Shown here one piece after another: positions 17,252 to 22,267 of a DNA stretch of 22,267 bases (position 1 is its first letter; each line of letters opens with the position of its first letter). The translations under genes were made by a program, and so were the position numbers. The notes beneath the pieces are model-generated. The model had not been told where the DNA came from. It saw only the letters and a program-made list of their open reading frames with translations, and ran no database searches. The DNA is from Fen-1258 sp964595365 (GTDB lineage: Bacteria; Bacteroidota; Ignavibacteria; Ignavibacteriales; Melioribacteraceae). The stretch covers positions 1 to 22,267 of the forward strand of contig CAZQQC010000036.1 of NCBI GenBank assembly GCA_964595365.1, written 5' to 3'.

Positions 17252-18198
17252 AATCTAACTCGATAGTAAGAACAAGAATGAAAACTGGAAACAAAATGAT
17301 TAATCAACATCAAAAAAAGTTTGCCGAAGTGATTGAAAAGGAAAGACCGGAATTAGGAAAACGACCGGATTGGCTGAAAGTTCGTTTGCCGGGCGGTCAG
17401 AATTATAAAGAAGTTTTTGAATTGATGCGTAAATCTAAGTTGAACACTGTTTGCGAGGAGGCTAAATGTCCAAATATTGCTGAATGTTGGAACAGAAGAA
17501 CGGCAACTTTTATGATACTCGGCGACACGTGCACCCGCAGCTGCGGGTTCTGCAATGTTAAAGTTGGAATACCAAATGAACTTGATCTAGATGAACCGCG
17601 CCGCGTAGCCGAATCTGTTGAAACACTAAAGCTGAAACATGTTGTTATAACTTCCGTTGATCGCGATGAATTAAAAGACGGAGGTGCTTCAATTTTTTCC
17701 GAAACAGTGCGTTTGATCCGGGGAAAAATGTCTTCAACCACAATCGAAATTTTGATACCGGATTTTAAAGGTGATGAAAATTCTTTCAAGATAATTTTGC
17801 AAAATTCTCCAGACATTTTGAATCATAACTTGGAAACAGTTAAACGATTGTATCATGCAGTTCGTCCGCAAGCCAAGTATGAACGAAGCCTGGAATTAAT
17901 TCGCTGGTTCAAAGACCATGGCTTGAGAACGAAGAGCGGTATAATGGTTGGCATTGGAGAAACAAAAGAAGAAGTAACAGAACTGATTAAAGATCTTTAC
18001 CAGCATGGCTGCGACATAATGACTATCGGACAATATTTACAGCCGACAAAAATTCATCTGCCAGTTCATAGGTTTGTAACTCTCGAAGAATTCAATTACT
18101 ACAAGGAATTTGGTGTTGGTATTGGACTAAAAGCCGTTGAATCTTCTCCTTTGGTTAGAAGTTCATACCATGCAGATAAACATGCCGGGTTAAACTAA
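17248..18198 (+). CDS. lipA: Lipoyl synthase LipA
   Basis: LipA is a radical-SAM enzyme that inserts two sulfurs into octanoyl-E2. The auxiliary cluster motif CX4CX5C is Cys69, Cys74 and Cys80 (CEEAKCPNIAEC). The radical-SAM motif CX3CX2C is Cys95, Cys99 and Cys102 (CTRSCGFC). The conserved C-terminal RSSYHA, whose serine ligates the auxiliary cluster, is present. GTG 17248 overlaps the E2 stop by four bases. The first residues are unlike the family, so ATG 17278 or ATG 17296 (the latter preceded by GGAAA) are credible alternatives. Positions given here count from the GTG. It is the last gene of the operon and is followed by a hairpin terminator. Confidence 0.95.
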   Translation: MKSNSIVRTRMKTGNKMINQHQKKFAEVIEKERPELGKRPDWLKVRLPGGQNYKEVFELMRKSKLNTVCEEAKCPNIAECWNRRTATFMILGDTCTRSCGFCNVKVGIPNELDLDEPRRVAESVETLKLKHVVITSVDRDELKDGGASIFSETVRLIRGKMSSTTIEILIPDFKGDENSFKIILQNSPDILNHNLETVKRLYHAVRPQAKYERSLELIRWFKDHGLRTKSGIMVGIGETKEEVTELIKDLYQHGCDIMTIGQYLQPTKIHLPVHRFVTLEEFNYYKEFGVGIGLKAVESSPLVRSSYHADKHAGLN

Positions 18199-18251
18199 AA
18201 ATTTTCCTTTCAAATTCATCCCTTGAACTTCCAGAAAATTTTTTTATTTTT
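18198..18251 (+). terminator. Probable terminator of the lipoyl operon
   Basis: AAAATTTTC (18198-18206) pairs with GAAAATTTT (18234-18242), and an inner TTCAA/TTGAA stem narrows the loop. A T-rich tract follows. It begins at the last base of the lipA stop codon. The stem is AT-rich with an interior loop, so strength is uncertain. Confidence 0.5.
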
Positions 18252-18315
18252 CGTGAGGACGGTCTTTGAAAAAGATTTATTACATAACTTTTGTGAATTC
18301 TCATTAATAAAAATC

Positions 18316-18497
18316 TTAGACGGTCTGTTCTAAAAAGTCTGTTTGCTTAAAAAGAAATGCAAGAGTTTCGATGAAATCATCGTGCAATAATTCGTCTTCG
18401 GATGGATGGAAGATAAAACCGGCACGGTAGTTAGGAGTATTTATAGGTTCAGTTAATTGAAATGCATAGAATTCTAATCGAAATATATAAACTAATC
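18316..18497 (-). pseudogene. Coding-like fragment without start codon (unidentified)
   Basis: Within the 367-base interval between lipA and the oxidoreductase operon, the minus strand stays open for about 60 codons, from after a TAA near 18500 to a TAA at 18316. It includes YRAGFIFHPSEDELLHDDF and FLFKQTDF. The composition looks protein-like rather than random, but there is no in-frame ATG. It may be the tail of a decayed gene or a chance frame. I do not recognise the family. Confidence 0.25.
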
Positions 18498-18527
18498 GTT
18501 AATAACTTTCAGAAGGTTATAGTGTAA
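18462..18527 (+). CDS. Possible Ile/Leu/Val-rich leader ORF before the oxidoreductase operon
   Basis: ATG 18462 opens a 21-codon frame, MHRILIEIYKLIVNNFQKVI ending with V and TAA. Ten of the 21 residues are Ile, Leu or Val. Its stop codon falls in the loop of the hairpin at 18513-18538, so a ribosome that finishes it would block that hairpin. The downstream enzyme is of the VorB type, which can use branched-chain 2-oxoacids. AT-rich DNA favours such residues by chance and no Shine-Dalgarno sequence is obvious, so this is tentative. Confidence 0.3.
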   Translation: MHRILIEIYKLIVNNFQKVIV

Positions 18528-18542
18528 ACTATAACCTTTTTT
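18513..18542 (+). terminator. Strong terminator-like hairpin in the leader of the oxidoreductase operon
   Basis: AAGGTTATAGT (18513-18523) and ACTATAACCTT (18528-18538) form an 11-bp perfect stem closed by a GTAA (GNRA) tetraloop and followed by TTTTTT. Only 23 bases remain before the ATG at 18566, too few for a full promoter. Transcription of the operon must therefore start upstream and pass it. It may be an attenuator or a leader hairpin. Confidence 0.75.
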
Positions 18543-18565
18543 GTTTTAAAGAAGGGGTATTCATT

Positions 18566-18853
18566 ATGGCAAAAGTAAAAGGTGATATTTTAATCGATAT
18601 CGAGAAATGTAAAGGTTGCGAATTGTGCGTTGCTGCTTGTCCTCAAGAATCTCTCGAACTTTCTCGAAAGCTTAACTCCAAAGGATATCACTACATAGTA
18701 AAGATCGAAGATAACTGCACAGGCTGCATTAATTGTGCGTTAGTTTGTCCTGAGGGAATTATTAAAGTCTATCGCAAGACTGAAAAGAAGGTTGAACCTT
18801 TGGCAACGTTAACAAACGTAGCCGGCGACATAACAATGACGGTGCATTCATGA
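18566..18853 (+). CDS. korD: 2-oxoacid:ferredoxin oxidoreductase, delta subunit (2x[4Fe-4S] ferredoxin)
   Basis: This 95-residue bacterial ferredoxin-type subunit passes electrons from the ThDP site to free ferredoxin. Two CX2CX2CX3C motifs are present: Cys15, 18, 21, 25 (CKGCELCVAAC) and Cys51, 54, 57, 61 (CTGCINCALVC). A purine-rich AAGAAGGGG precedes the ATG. Its stop overlaps the alpha gene (ATGA). The gene order delta-alpha-beta-gamma is common for Kor/Vor complexes in anaerobes. The symbol follows the Kor naming; the true substrate (2-oxoglutarate or branched-chain 2-oxoacids) is not proven. Confidence 0.85.
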   Translation: MAKVKGDILIDIEKCKGCELCVAACPQESLELSRKLNSKGYHYIVKIEDNCTGCINCALVCPEGIIKVYRKTEKKVEPLATLTNVAGDITMTVHS

Positions 18854-19920
18854 AAGAACTGAAATTAATGAAAGGTAATGAAGCGCTTGCTGAAGCTGCA
18901 ATCCGCTCCGGTTGTGATGGATACTTCGGTTACCCCATTACGCCTCAATCGGAAATTTTAGAATATCTGGCCGAGCATGCTGCTAAAAGAACCGGAATGG
19001 TTGTACTGCAGGCAGAAAGTGAAATTGCGGCAATCAATATGATTTACGGCGCTGCAGGTGCTGGAAAAAGAGTTATGACTTCATCTTCGTCTCCAGGCAT
19101 AAGTTTGATGCAGGAAGGAATTTCTTATATCTCTTGTGCAGAAATTCCGTGCCTACTCGTCAATGTTGTTCGTGGCGGACCGGGACTAGGAACAATACAA
19201 CCTTCGCAAGGCGATTATTTCCAAGCTGTGAAAGGTGGTGGACACGGAGATTATAAACTTATTGTGCTGGCACCGTCAACAGTTCAGGAAATGGTCGATC
19301 ATGTTAAGTTAGGATTTGAATTGGCTTTCAAGTGGCGCAATCCAACTATGATTCTTGCAGATGGAGCACTCGGACAAATGATGGAAAAAGCTGAACTCTT
19401 TCCGCAGATGCCAAGAATTACCGAAGCTCCGCAATGGGCTACAATAGGTAAACCGAAAACACGGGAGAGAAATATTCTTACTTCGCTTCACATAGAGCCG
19501 GATAAAATGCAAGCCATTAATCTTCATCTGCAGGAAAAATATAAGCAAATTGAAAAAACGGAAACCCGATATGAAAAAATTAAATGTGATGATGCAGATA
19601 TTATTCTTGCAGCGTTCGGTTTGGTTGCAAGAATTTGCACGAAAGTAGTTGATCTGGCAAGAGAGAAAGGAATCAAAGTTGGAGTGTTCAGACCTATAAC
19701 ATTGTTCCCTTATCCGTACGAAGCGCTCAACAATCTTGCAAGCAATTTAAAAGGAATTCTTACTGTTGAAATGAATGCAGGTCAGATGGTCGAGGATGTT
19801 CGTTTAGCGGTGGAAGGAAAAGTTCCTGTTGAATTTCTTGGAAGGATGGGAGGAATAATTCCAACACCGGAAGAAATTCTACACAAACTGGAAGAAAAAT
19901 TTGTAGGAGTACTCGCATGA
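18850..19920 (+). CDS. korA: 2-oxoacid:ferredoxin oxidoreductase, alpha subunit (VorB/KorA type)
   Basis: The alpha subunit provides the pyrimidine-binding half of the ThDP site and part of the CoA site for oxidative decarboxylation of a 2-oxoacid to acyl-CoA. The N-terminus KGNEALAEAAIRSGCDGYFG followed by YPITPQSEILEYL is the family signature. SSPGISLMQEGISYISCAEIP and VVRGGPGLGTIQPSQGDYFQ are the next conserved blocks. Its 356 residues match the VorB type rather than the longer 2-oxoglutarate KorA type, which favours a branched-chain or broad substrate range. The ATG overlaps the delta stop by four bases and its own stop overlaps the beta start, so the operon is tightly coupled. Confidence 0.88.
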   Translation: MKELKLMKGNEALAEAAIRSGCDGYFGYPITPQSEILEYLAEHAAKRTGMVVLQAESEIAAINMIYGAAGAGKRVMTSSSSPGISLMQEGISYISCAEIPCLLVNVVRGGPGLGTIQPSQGDYFQAVKGGGHGDYKLIVLAPSTVQEMVDHVKLGFELAFKWRNPTMILADGALGQMMEKAELFPQMPRITEAPQWATIGKPKTRERNILTSLHIEPDKMQAINLHLQEKYKQIEKTETRYEKIKCDDADIILAAFGLVARICTKVVDLAREKGIKVGVFRPITLFPYPYEALNNLASNLKGILTVEMNAGQMVEDVRLAVEGKVPVEFLGRMGGIIPTPEEILHKLEEKFVGVLA

Positions 19921-20735
19921 ATGAGAAAAGAATGCTGGTAGAAGATCATTATGAACAGGTAATTGCAGATGAAAGTATTTGCACAGCCGAAAATTTAGTT
20001 TTTGAAAAACCGGAAACTTTGACCGATACGCCCATGCATTATTGCCCGGGATGCAGCCATGGTGTTGCACACCGCCTCATAGCCGAAGCGATAGCGGAAC
20101 TGGGCATTCAAGATAAAACTGTTGGCGTTGCGCCGGTTGGATGTTCAGTATTTGCATATAACTATTTCGATATAGATATGACGGAAGCAGCGCACGGACG
20201 CGCTTCTGCTGTTGCCACCGGAATAAAACGAATGCTACCTGATAGATTTGTTTTTTCGTACCAGGGCGATGGAGACCTTGCAGCTATTGGCACAGGTGAA
20301 ACAATTCACACATGCAATCGTGGTGAAAATATTTTGATTGTCTTTATCAATAATGGGATTTACGGGATGACCGGCGGACAAATGGCACCGACAACTTTAG
20401 TCGGAATGAAATCAACAACAACACCGTTTGGCAGAGAAGTGGCTGTGATGGGGAATCCTCTCAAGATTACCGAATTAATTGCCCAACTACCGGGAGTTTA
20501 TTACTGCACACGGGTTGCAGTGAACACGCCTGTAAATGTTCGCAGAGCGAAAAAAGCTATACTGAATGGATTTAAATTCCAGGAACTAAAGAAGGGACTA
20601 AGTTTTGTCGAGATCGTTTCCAACTGTCCCTCTAATTGGAAAATGACGCCGCTTGAATCTAATAAATGGATGGAAGAAAATATGTTCCCATTTTATCCTC
20701 TAGGAGATTTGAAAGTACCGGGGAAGGAGAAATGA
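19917..20735 (+). CDS. korB: 2-oxoacid:ferredoxin oxidoreductase, beta subunit (ThDP-binding)
   Basis: The beta subunit binds the diphosphate of ThDP. HYCPGCSHG is at residues 41-49, the GDGD metal/diphosphate motif at 117-120, and NNGIYGMTGGQ at 145-155. The 272 residues include about 25 N-terminal residues before LVFEKPETLTD that most relatives lack. ATG 19917 is supported by the ATGA overlap with alpha, while Met6 is a possible alternative. The gamma gene follows after one base. Confidence 0.88.
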   Translation: MNEKRMLVEDHYEQVIADESICTAENLVFEKPETLTDTPMHYCPGCSHGVAHRLIAEAIAELGIQDKTVGVAPVGCSVFAYNYFDIDMTEAAHGRASAVATGIKRMLPDRFVFSYQGDGDLAAIGTGETIHTCNRGENILIVFINNGIYGMTGGQMAPTTLVGMKSTTTPFGREVAVMGNPLKITELIAQLPGVYYCTRVAVNTPVNVRRAKKAILNGFKFQELKKGLSFVEIVSNCPSNWKMTPLESNKWMEENMFPFYPLGDLKVPGKEK

Positions 20736-20736
20736 A

Positions 20737-21291
20737 ATGACTGAAGAAATTATTATTGCCGGATTCGGCGGACAGGGCGTTTTATCGATGGGACAAATTC
20801 TCTGCTACGGTGGGGTTATCGAAGGCAAGGAGGTAAGTTGGATGCCTTCTTACGGCCCCGAAATGAGAGGTGGAACTGCTAACTGTATTACGATTATCAG
20901 CGATTCGAAAATCAGTTCGCCAATTTTAACCAGGTTCGATACTGTGATTGCACTGAATCAACCGTCGCTGGACAAGTTCGAATATGCTGTTAAGCAAAGC
21001 GGATTATTGATTTACGAGGCGAGTACAATACTAAATCCTCCGACGAGAACGGATATCGAAATTCTTCCTATTGAAGCTTCAAACGAAGCTGCTAAACTTG
21101 AGAATACAAGAGTTATGAACATGATTATTCTTGGTGCACTGCTCAAGAAGAAACCGATTATAACTTTTGGAACAGCGCTTGAAGCTTTGAAAAAGGTTTT
21201 ACCGGAAAGATATCATGCACTTATTCCATTGAACAAAACTGCGATGGAAAAAGGAATGGAACTAGCTGAAAGGTTTCAGATGACAGCGTAA
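20737..21291 (+). CDS. korC: 2-oxoacid:acceptor oxidoreductase, gamma subunit
   Basis: The gamma domain completes the CoA-binding face of the complex. GFGGQGVLSMG (9-19) and PSYGPEMRGGTANC are the family hallmarks. The length of 184 is typical. GGGGAAGGAGA ends a few bases before the ATG at 20737, a good ribosome site that lies in the end of the beta gene. It is the last gene of the operon; a perfect terminator begins 24 bases after its stop. Confidence 0.9.
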   Translation: MTEEIIIAGFGGQGVLSMGQILCYGGVIEGKEVSWMPSYGPEMRGGTANCITIISDSKISSPILTRFDTVIALNQPSLDKFEYAVKQSGLLIYEASTILNPPTRTDIEILPIEASNEAAKLENTRVMNMIILGALLKKKPIITFGTALEALKKVLPERYHALIPLNKTAMEKGMELAERFQMTA

Positions 21292-21314
21292 CAACTCCAA
21301 CATTTTAGTTAACG

Positions 21315-21349
21315 AGCCCGAGAAAATTTCTCGGGCTTTTCTTTTTTTT
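21315..21349 (+). terminator. Terminator of the oxidoreductase operon
   Basis: AGCCCGAGAAA (21315-21325) and TTTCTCGGGCT (21327-21337) are perfect complements around a single A, so the inner pairs open as a loop. A T-rich tract follows (21338-21349). This is a strong intrinsic terminator. Confidence 0.92.
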
Positions 21350-21352
21350 ACC

Positions 21353-21679
21353 TGGCGATAGATTTTGTTACTATTTTCTTTTAACAAAATATCGTTACCT
21401 TTCATAAGAGTTTAGGGGTATAAAATTCTTACCTACCACACCTTCTTAATCTTCTTAAACAACGAATCCCGTTAACTGACACAGGGGAAAATATGGTGCA
21501 GCGGACGCTTCTTTATAGACTTAAATAAAGCCTTGTCGACTTCTTCGAAATTTGCAGGAGAAATTTTTTAATAGGTTAAAGTAAATGTAATAATGAGAAA
21601 AATATTATACATAAAAATTACGGTCATATTTTTACATTTAACTGTACTCCGATGGTTGGACAGAAAAGCGACATAATTT
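21353..21679. other. Non-coding AT-rich stretch, nothing identifiable
   Basis: No frame on either strand looks coding. A short hairpin (ATTTTGTTA with TAACAAAAT, about 21362-21392) is the only structure noted. The region lies between the oxidoreductase terminator and the transposase remnant and is probably decayed mobile DNA. Confidence 0.4.
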
Positions 21680-21812
21680 GAGATTAACGAATGTTTAAGC
21701 TCAACCGACAGTGTTAAGTTTTTTTAAGCCAATCCAATTCTACTTGTTGCTTGCCTATTTGTTTATAGAGTTGTTCTATTAACTCTGTACTGGTAAAAAA
21801 TTTTTCGTCCAT
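21680..21812 (-). pseudogene. IS3-family transposase remnant (OrfA C-terminus and OrfB start)
   Basis: From ATG 21812 the minus strand reads 32 residues ending TELIEQLYKQIGKQQVELDW then LKKT and a stop at 21714. This is the characteristic leucine-zipper end of IS3-family OrfA (LYKQIGxLxVELDWLKKK). A run of seven A residues just before the stop (plus-strand T at 21719-21725) matches the slippery site where IS3 elements shift -1 into OrfB. In that frame the sequence continues LTLSVELKHSLI, like the start of OrfB, and then degenerates. The N-terminal helix-turn-helix, the DDE domain and the terminal repeats are absent, so this is a dead fragment. Confidence 0.75.
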
Positions 21813-21903
21813 AACATAATAGCCGTGTAGGTCCTTTATTCCCTACAAAAGTCCCTACAGCAAAAACAGAAAATCACAGTGCTTTTCTGCCGGGTCAAAA
21901 AGA

Positions 21904-21938
21904 AAAAGGTTTGAAAACAAATCATTTTCAAACCTTTT
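21904..21938 (-). terminator. Terminator downstream of the tRNA-Gln fragment
   Basis: AAAAGGTTTGAAAA (21904-21917) and TTTTCAAACCTTTT (21925-21938) form a 14-bp perfect stem with a 7-base loop. On the minus strand it is followed by a T-rich tract. It lies five bases past the tRNA fragment and is probably the original terminator of the tRNA gene. Confidence 0.8.
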
Positions 21939-21942
21939 CGTG

Positions 21943-21987
21943 CTGCCCCGTCAGGGGTCGAACCTGAACTCTTCTGATCCAGAGTCA
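21943..21987 (-). other. 3' part of a tRNA-Gln(CUG) gene: attachment-site scar
   Basis: On the minus strand the order is anticodon loop CTCTGGA (anticodon CTG), 3' anticodon stem TCAGA, variable loop AGAGT, T-arm TCAGG-TTCGACC-CCTGA, then acceptor strand CGGGGCA and discriminator G. All segments have canonical lengths. Upstream of the anticodon stem the tRNA match is lost: no D-arm and no 5' acceptor TGCCCCG. A displaced tRNA 3' end is the usual mark left by integration of an element into a tRNA gene. By this geometry the element lies to the right (above 21987), and the intact tRNA should be at its far end, outside the window. Confidence 0.75.
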
Positions 21988-22026
21988 TAACGAATCGTTG
22001 AATACAAGCTATAAACGAAGATTTTA

Positions 22027-22043
22027 GGTAGGTACTACCTACC
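22027..22043. repeat. Short inverted repeat beside the attachment site
   Basis: GGTAGGT and ACCTACC are perfect complements around a 3-base centre, 40 bases inside the presumed element end. It could be a recombinase or excisionase binding site; nothing in the window proves this. Confidence 0.4.
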
Positions 22044-22066
22044 CATTCATTACAGTATTTTAATAA

Positions 22067-22087
22067 ATCGCAAAATACTTTTGCGAT
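22067..22087. repeat. Perfect 9-bp inverted repeat in the element end
   Basis: ATCGCAAAA and TTTTGCGAT flank a 3-base centre (TAC). It lies between the attachment site and the ArdC-like gene and could end transcription of that gene, though the following tract is not a pure U-run. Confidence 0.5.
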
Positions 22088-22175
22088 ACGATTTAGTAAA
22101 TGATATTTCTTTCTTACTCAATTTGTTTTGCATTTCAATATAGTGAAATCGTCGAACAAGAAAAATAACCGGATG

Positions 22176-22267
22176 CTATGCAGCTTCCGATTTTTCGATT
22201 ACTTCAGTTTGTGAAATATCAAAAACAGTAGCAGAGAAAAAGCGAACATCTTCATCATCAGAAACCA
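22176..22267 (-). CDS. ArdC-like antirestriction/ssDNA-binding protein, C-terminal fragment (runs off the window)
   Basis: The minus strand is open from the window edge to a TAG at 22176 and reads VSDDEDVRFFSATVFDISQT followed by EVIEKSEAA. The phrase TVFDISQTE is typical of the end of the N-terminal DUF1738 domain of ArdC-type antirestriction proteins carried by conjugative and integrative elements. The reading frame stops about ten residues later, so this would be a short form with only that domain. The start lies beyond 22267. The identification rests on few residues but fits the attachment-site scar 190 bases away. Confidence 0.5.
   Translation of the reverse strand, partial: VSDDEDVRFFSATVFDISQTEVIEKSEAA

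Overview
This 22.3-kb AT-rich window comes from an anaerobic or facultatively anaerobic bacterium of the Bacteroidota/Chlorobi side of the tree, probably Ignavibacteriota-like. The placement is an inference. It rests on promoters of the TTTG / TAnnTTTG type, an E1 alpha-beta fusion, a VorB-type 2-oxoacid:ferredoxin oxidoreductase, and [FeFe]-hydrogenase maturases beside lipoate-dependent dehydrogenases. A run of exactly 100 Ns (5649-5748) flanked by identical 55-bp copies shows that this is a scaffolded short-read assembly.

Layout. 165-1106: LD-carboxypeptidase. 1368-3860: hydG-hydE, the radical-SAM maturases of [FeFe] hydrogenase. 3931-5497: a TPR lipoprotein and a DUF58 protein. 7074-5561 (minus): a phosphoglucosamine/phosphomanno-mutase whose 3' end is broken only by the scaffold gap. 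9706-7207 (minus): lysC-metX, preceded by a metY gene reduced to its two ends. 10514-11302: nth. 11407-18198: one lipoyl operon, lpdA-lipB-E1-E2-lipA, with a good promoter in front and a probable terminator behind. 18566-21291: a four-gene ferredoxin-dependent 2-oxoacid oxidoreductase operon ending in a strong terminator. 21353-22267: mobile-DNA debris, comprising an IS3-type transposase remnant, the 3' part of a tRNA-Gln (attachment-site scar), and the tail of an ArdC-like antirestriction protein belonging to an element that continues to the right.

The most interesting part is the leader of the metY'-lysC-metX operon (about 10321-9921, minus strand). One promoter is followed by two consecutive methionine attenuators. 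Each has a leader peptide of exactly 30 codons plus stop, with its last Met codon at position 21, followed by an intrinsic terminator. In both, the last five or so codons of the peptide gene are complementary at 12 of 13 positions to the 5' arm of that terminator, which is the expected antiterminator. The first peptide carries three consecutive Met codons and the second carries seven Met codons in a nine-codon stretch. The operon has also lost about 85% of metY internally, so an elaborate methionine sensor now controls aspartate kinase and homoserine acetyltransferase without the sulfhydrylase.

Other structure: two copies of a roughly 90-105-bp element with terminal inverted repeats lie in opposite orientation, immediately upstream of hydG and of nth. 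A terminator hairpin just upstream of the ferredoxin-oxidoreductase operon overlaps a short Ile/Leu/Val-rich ORF.
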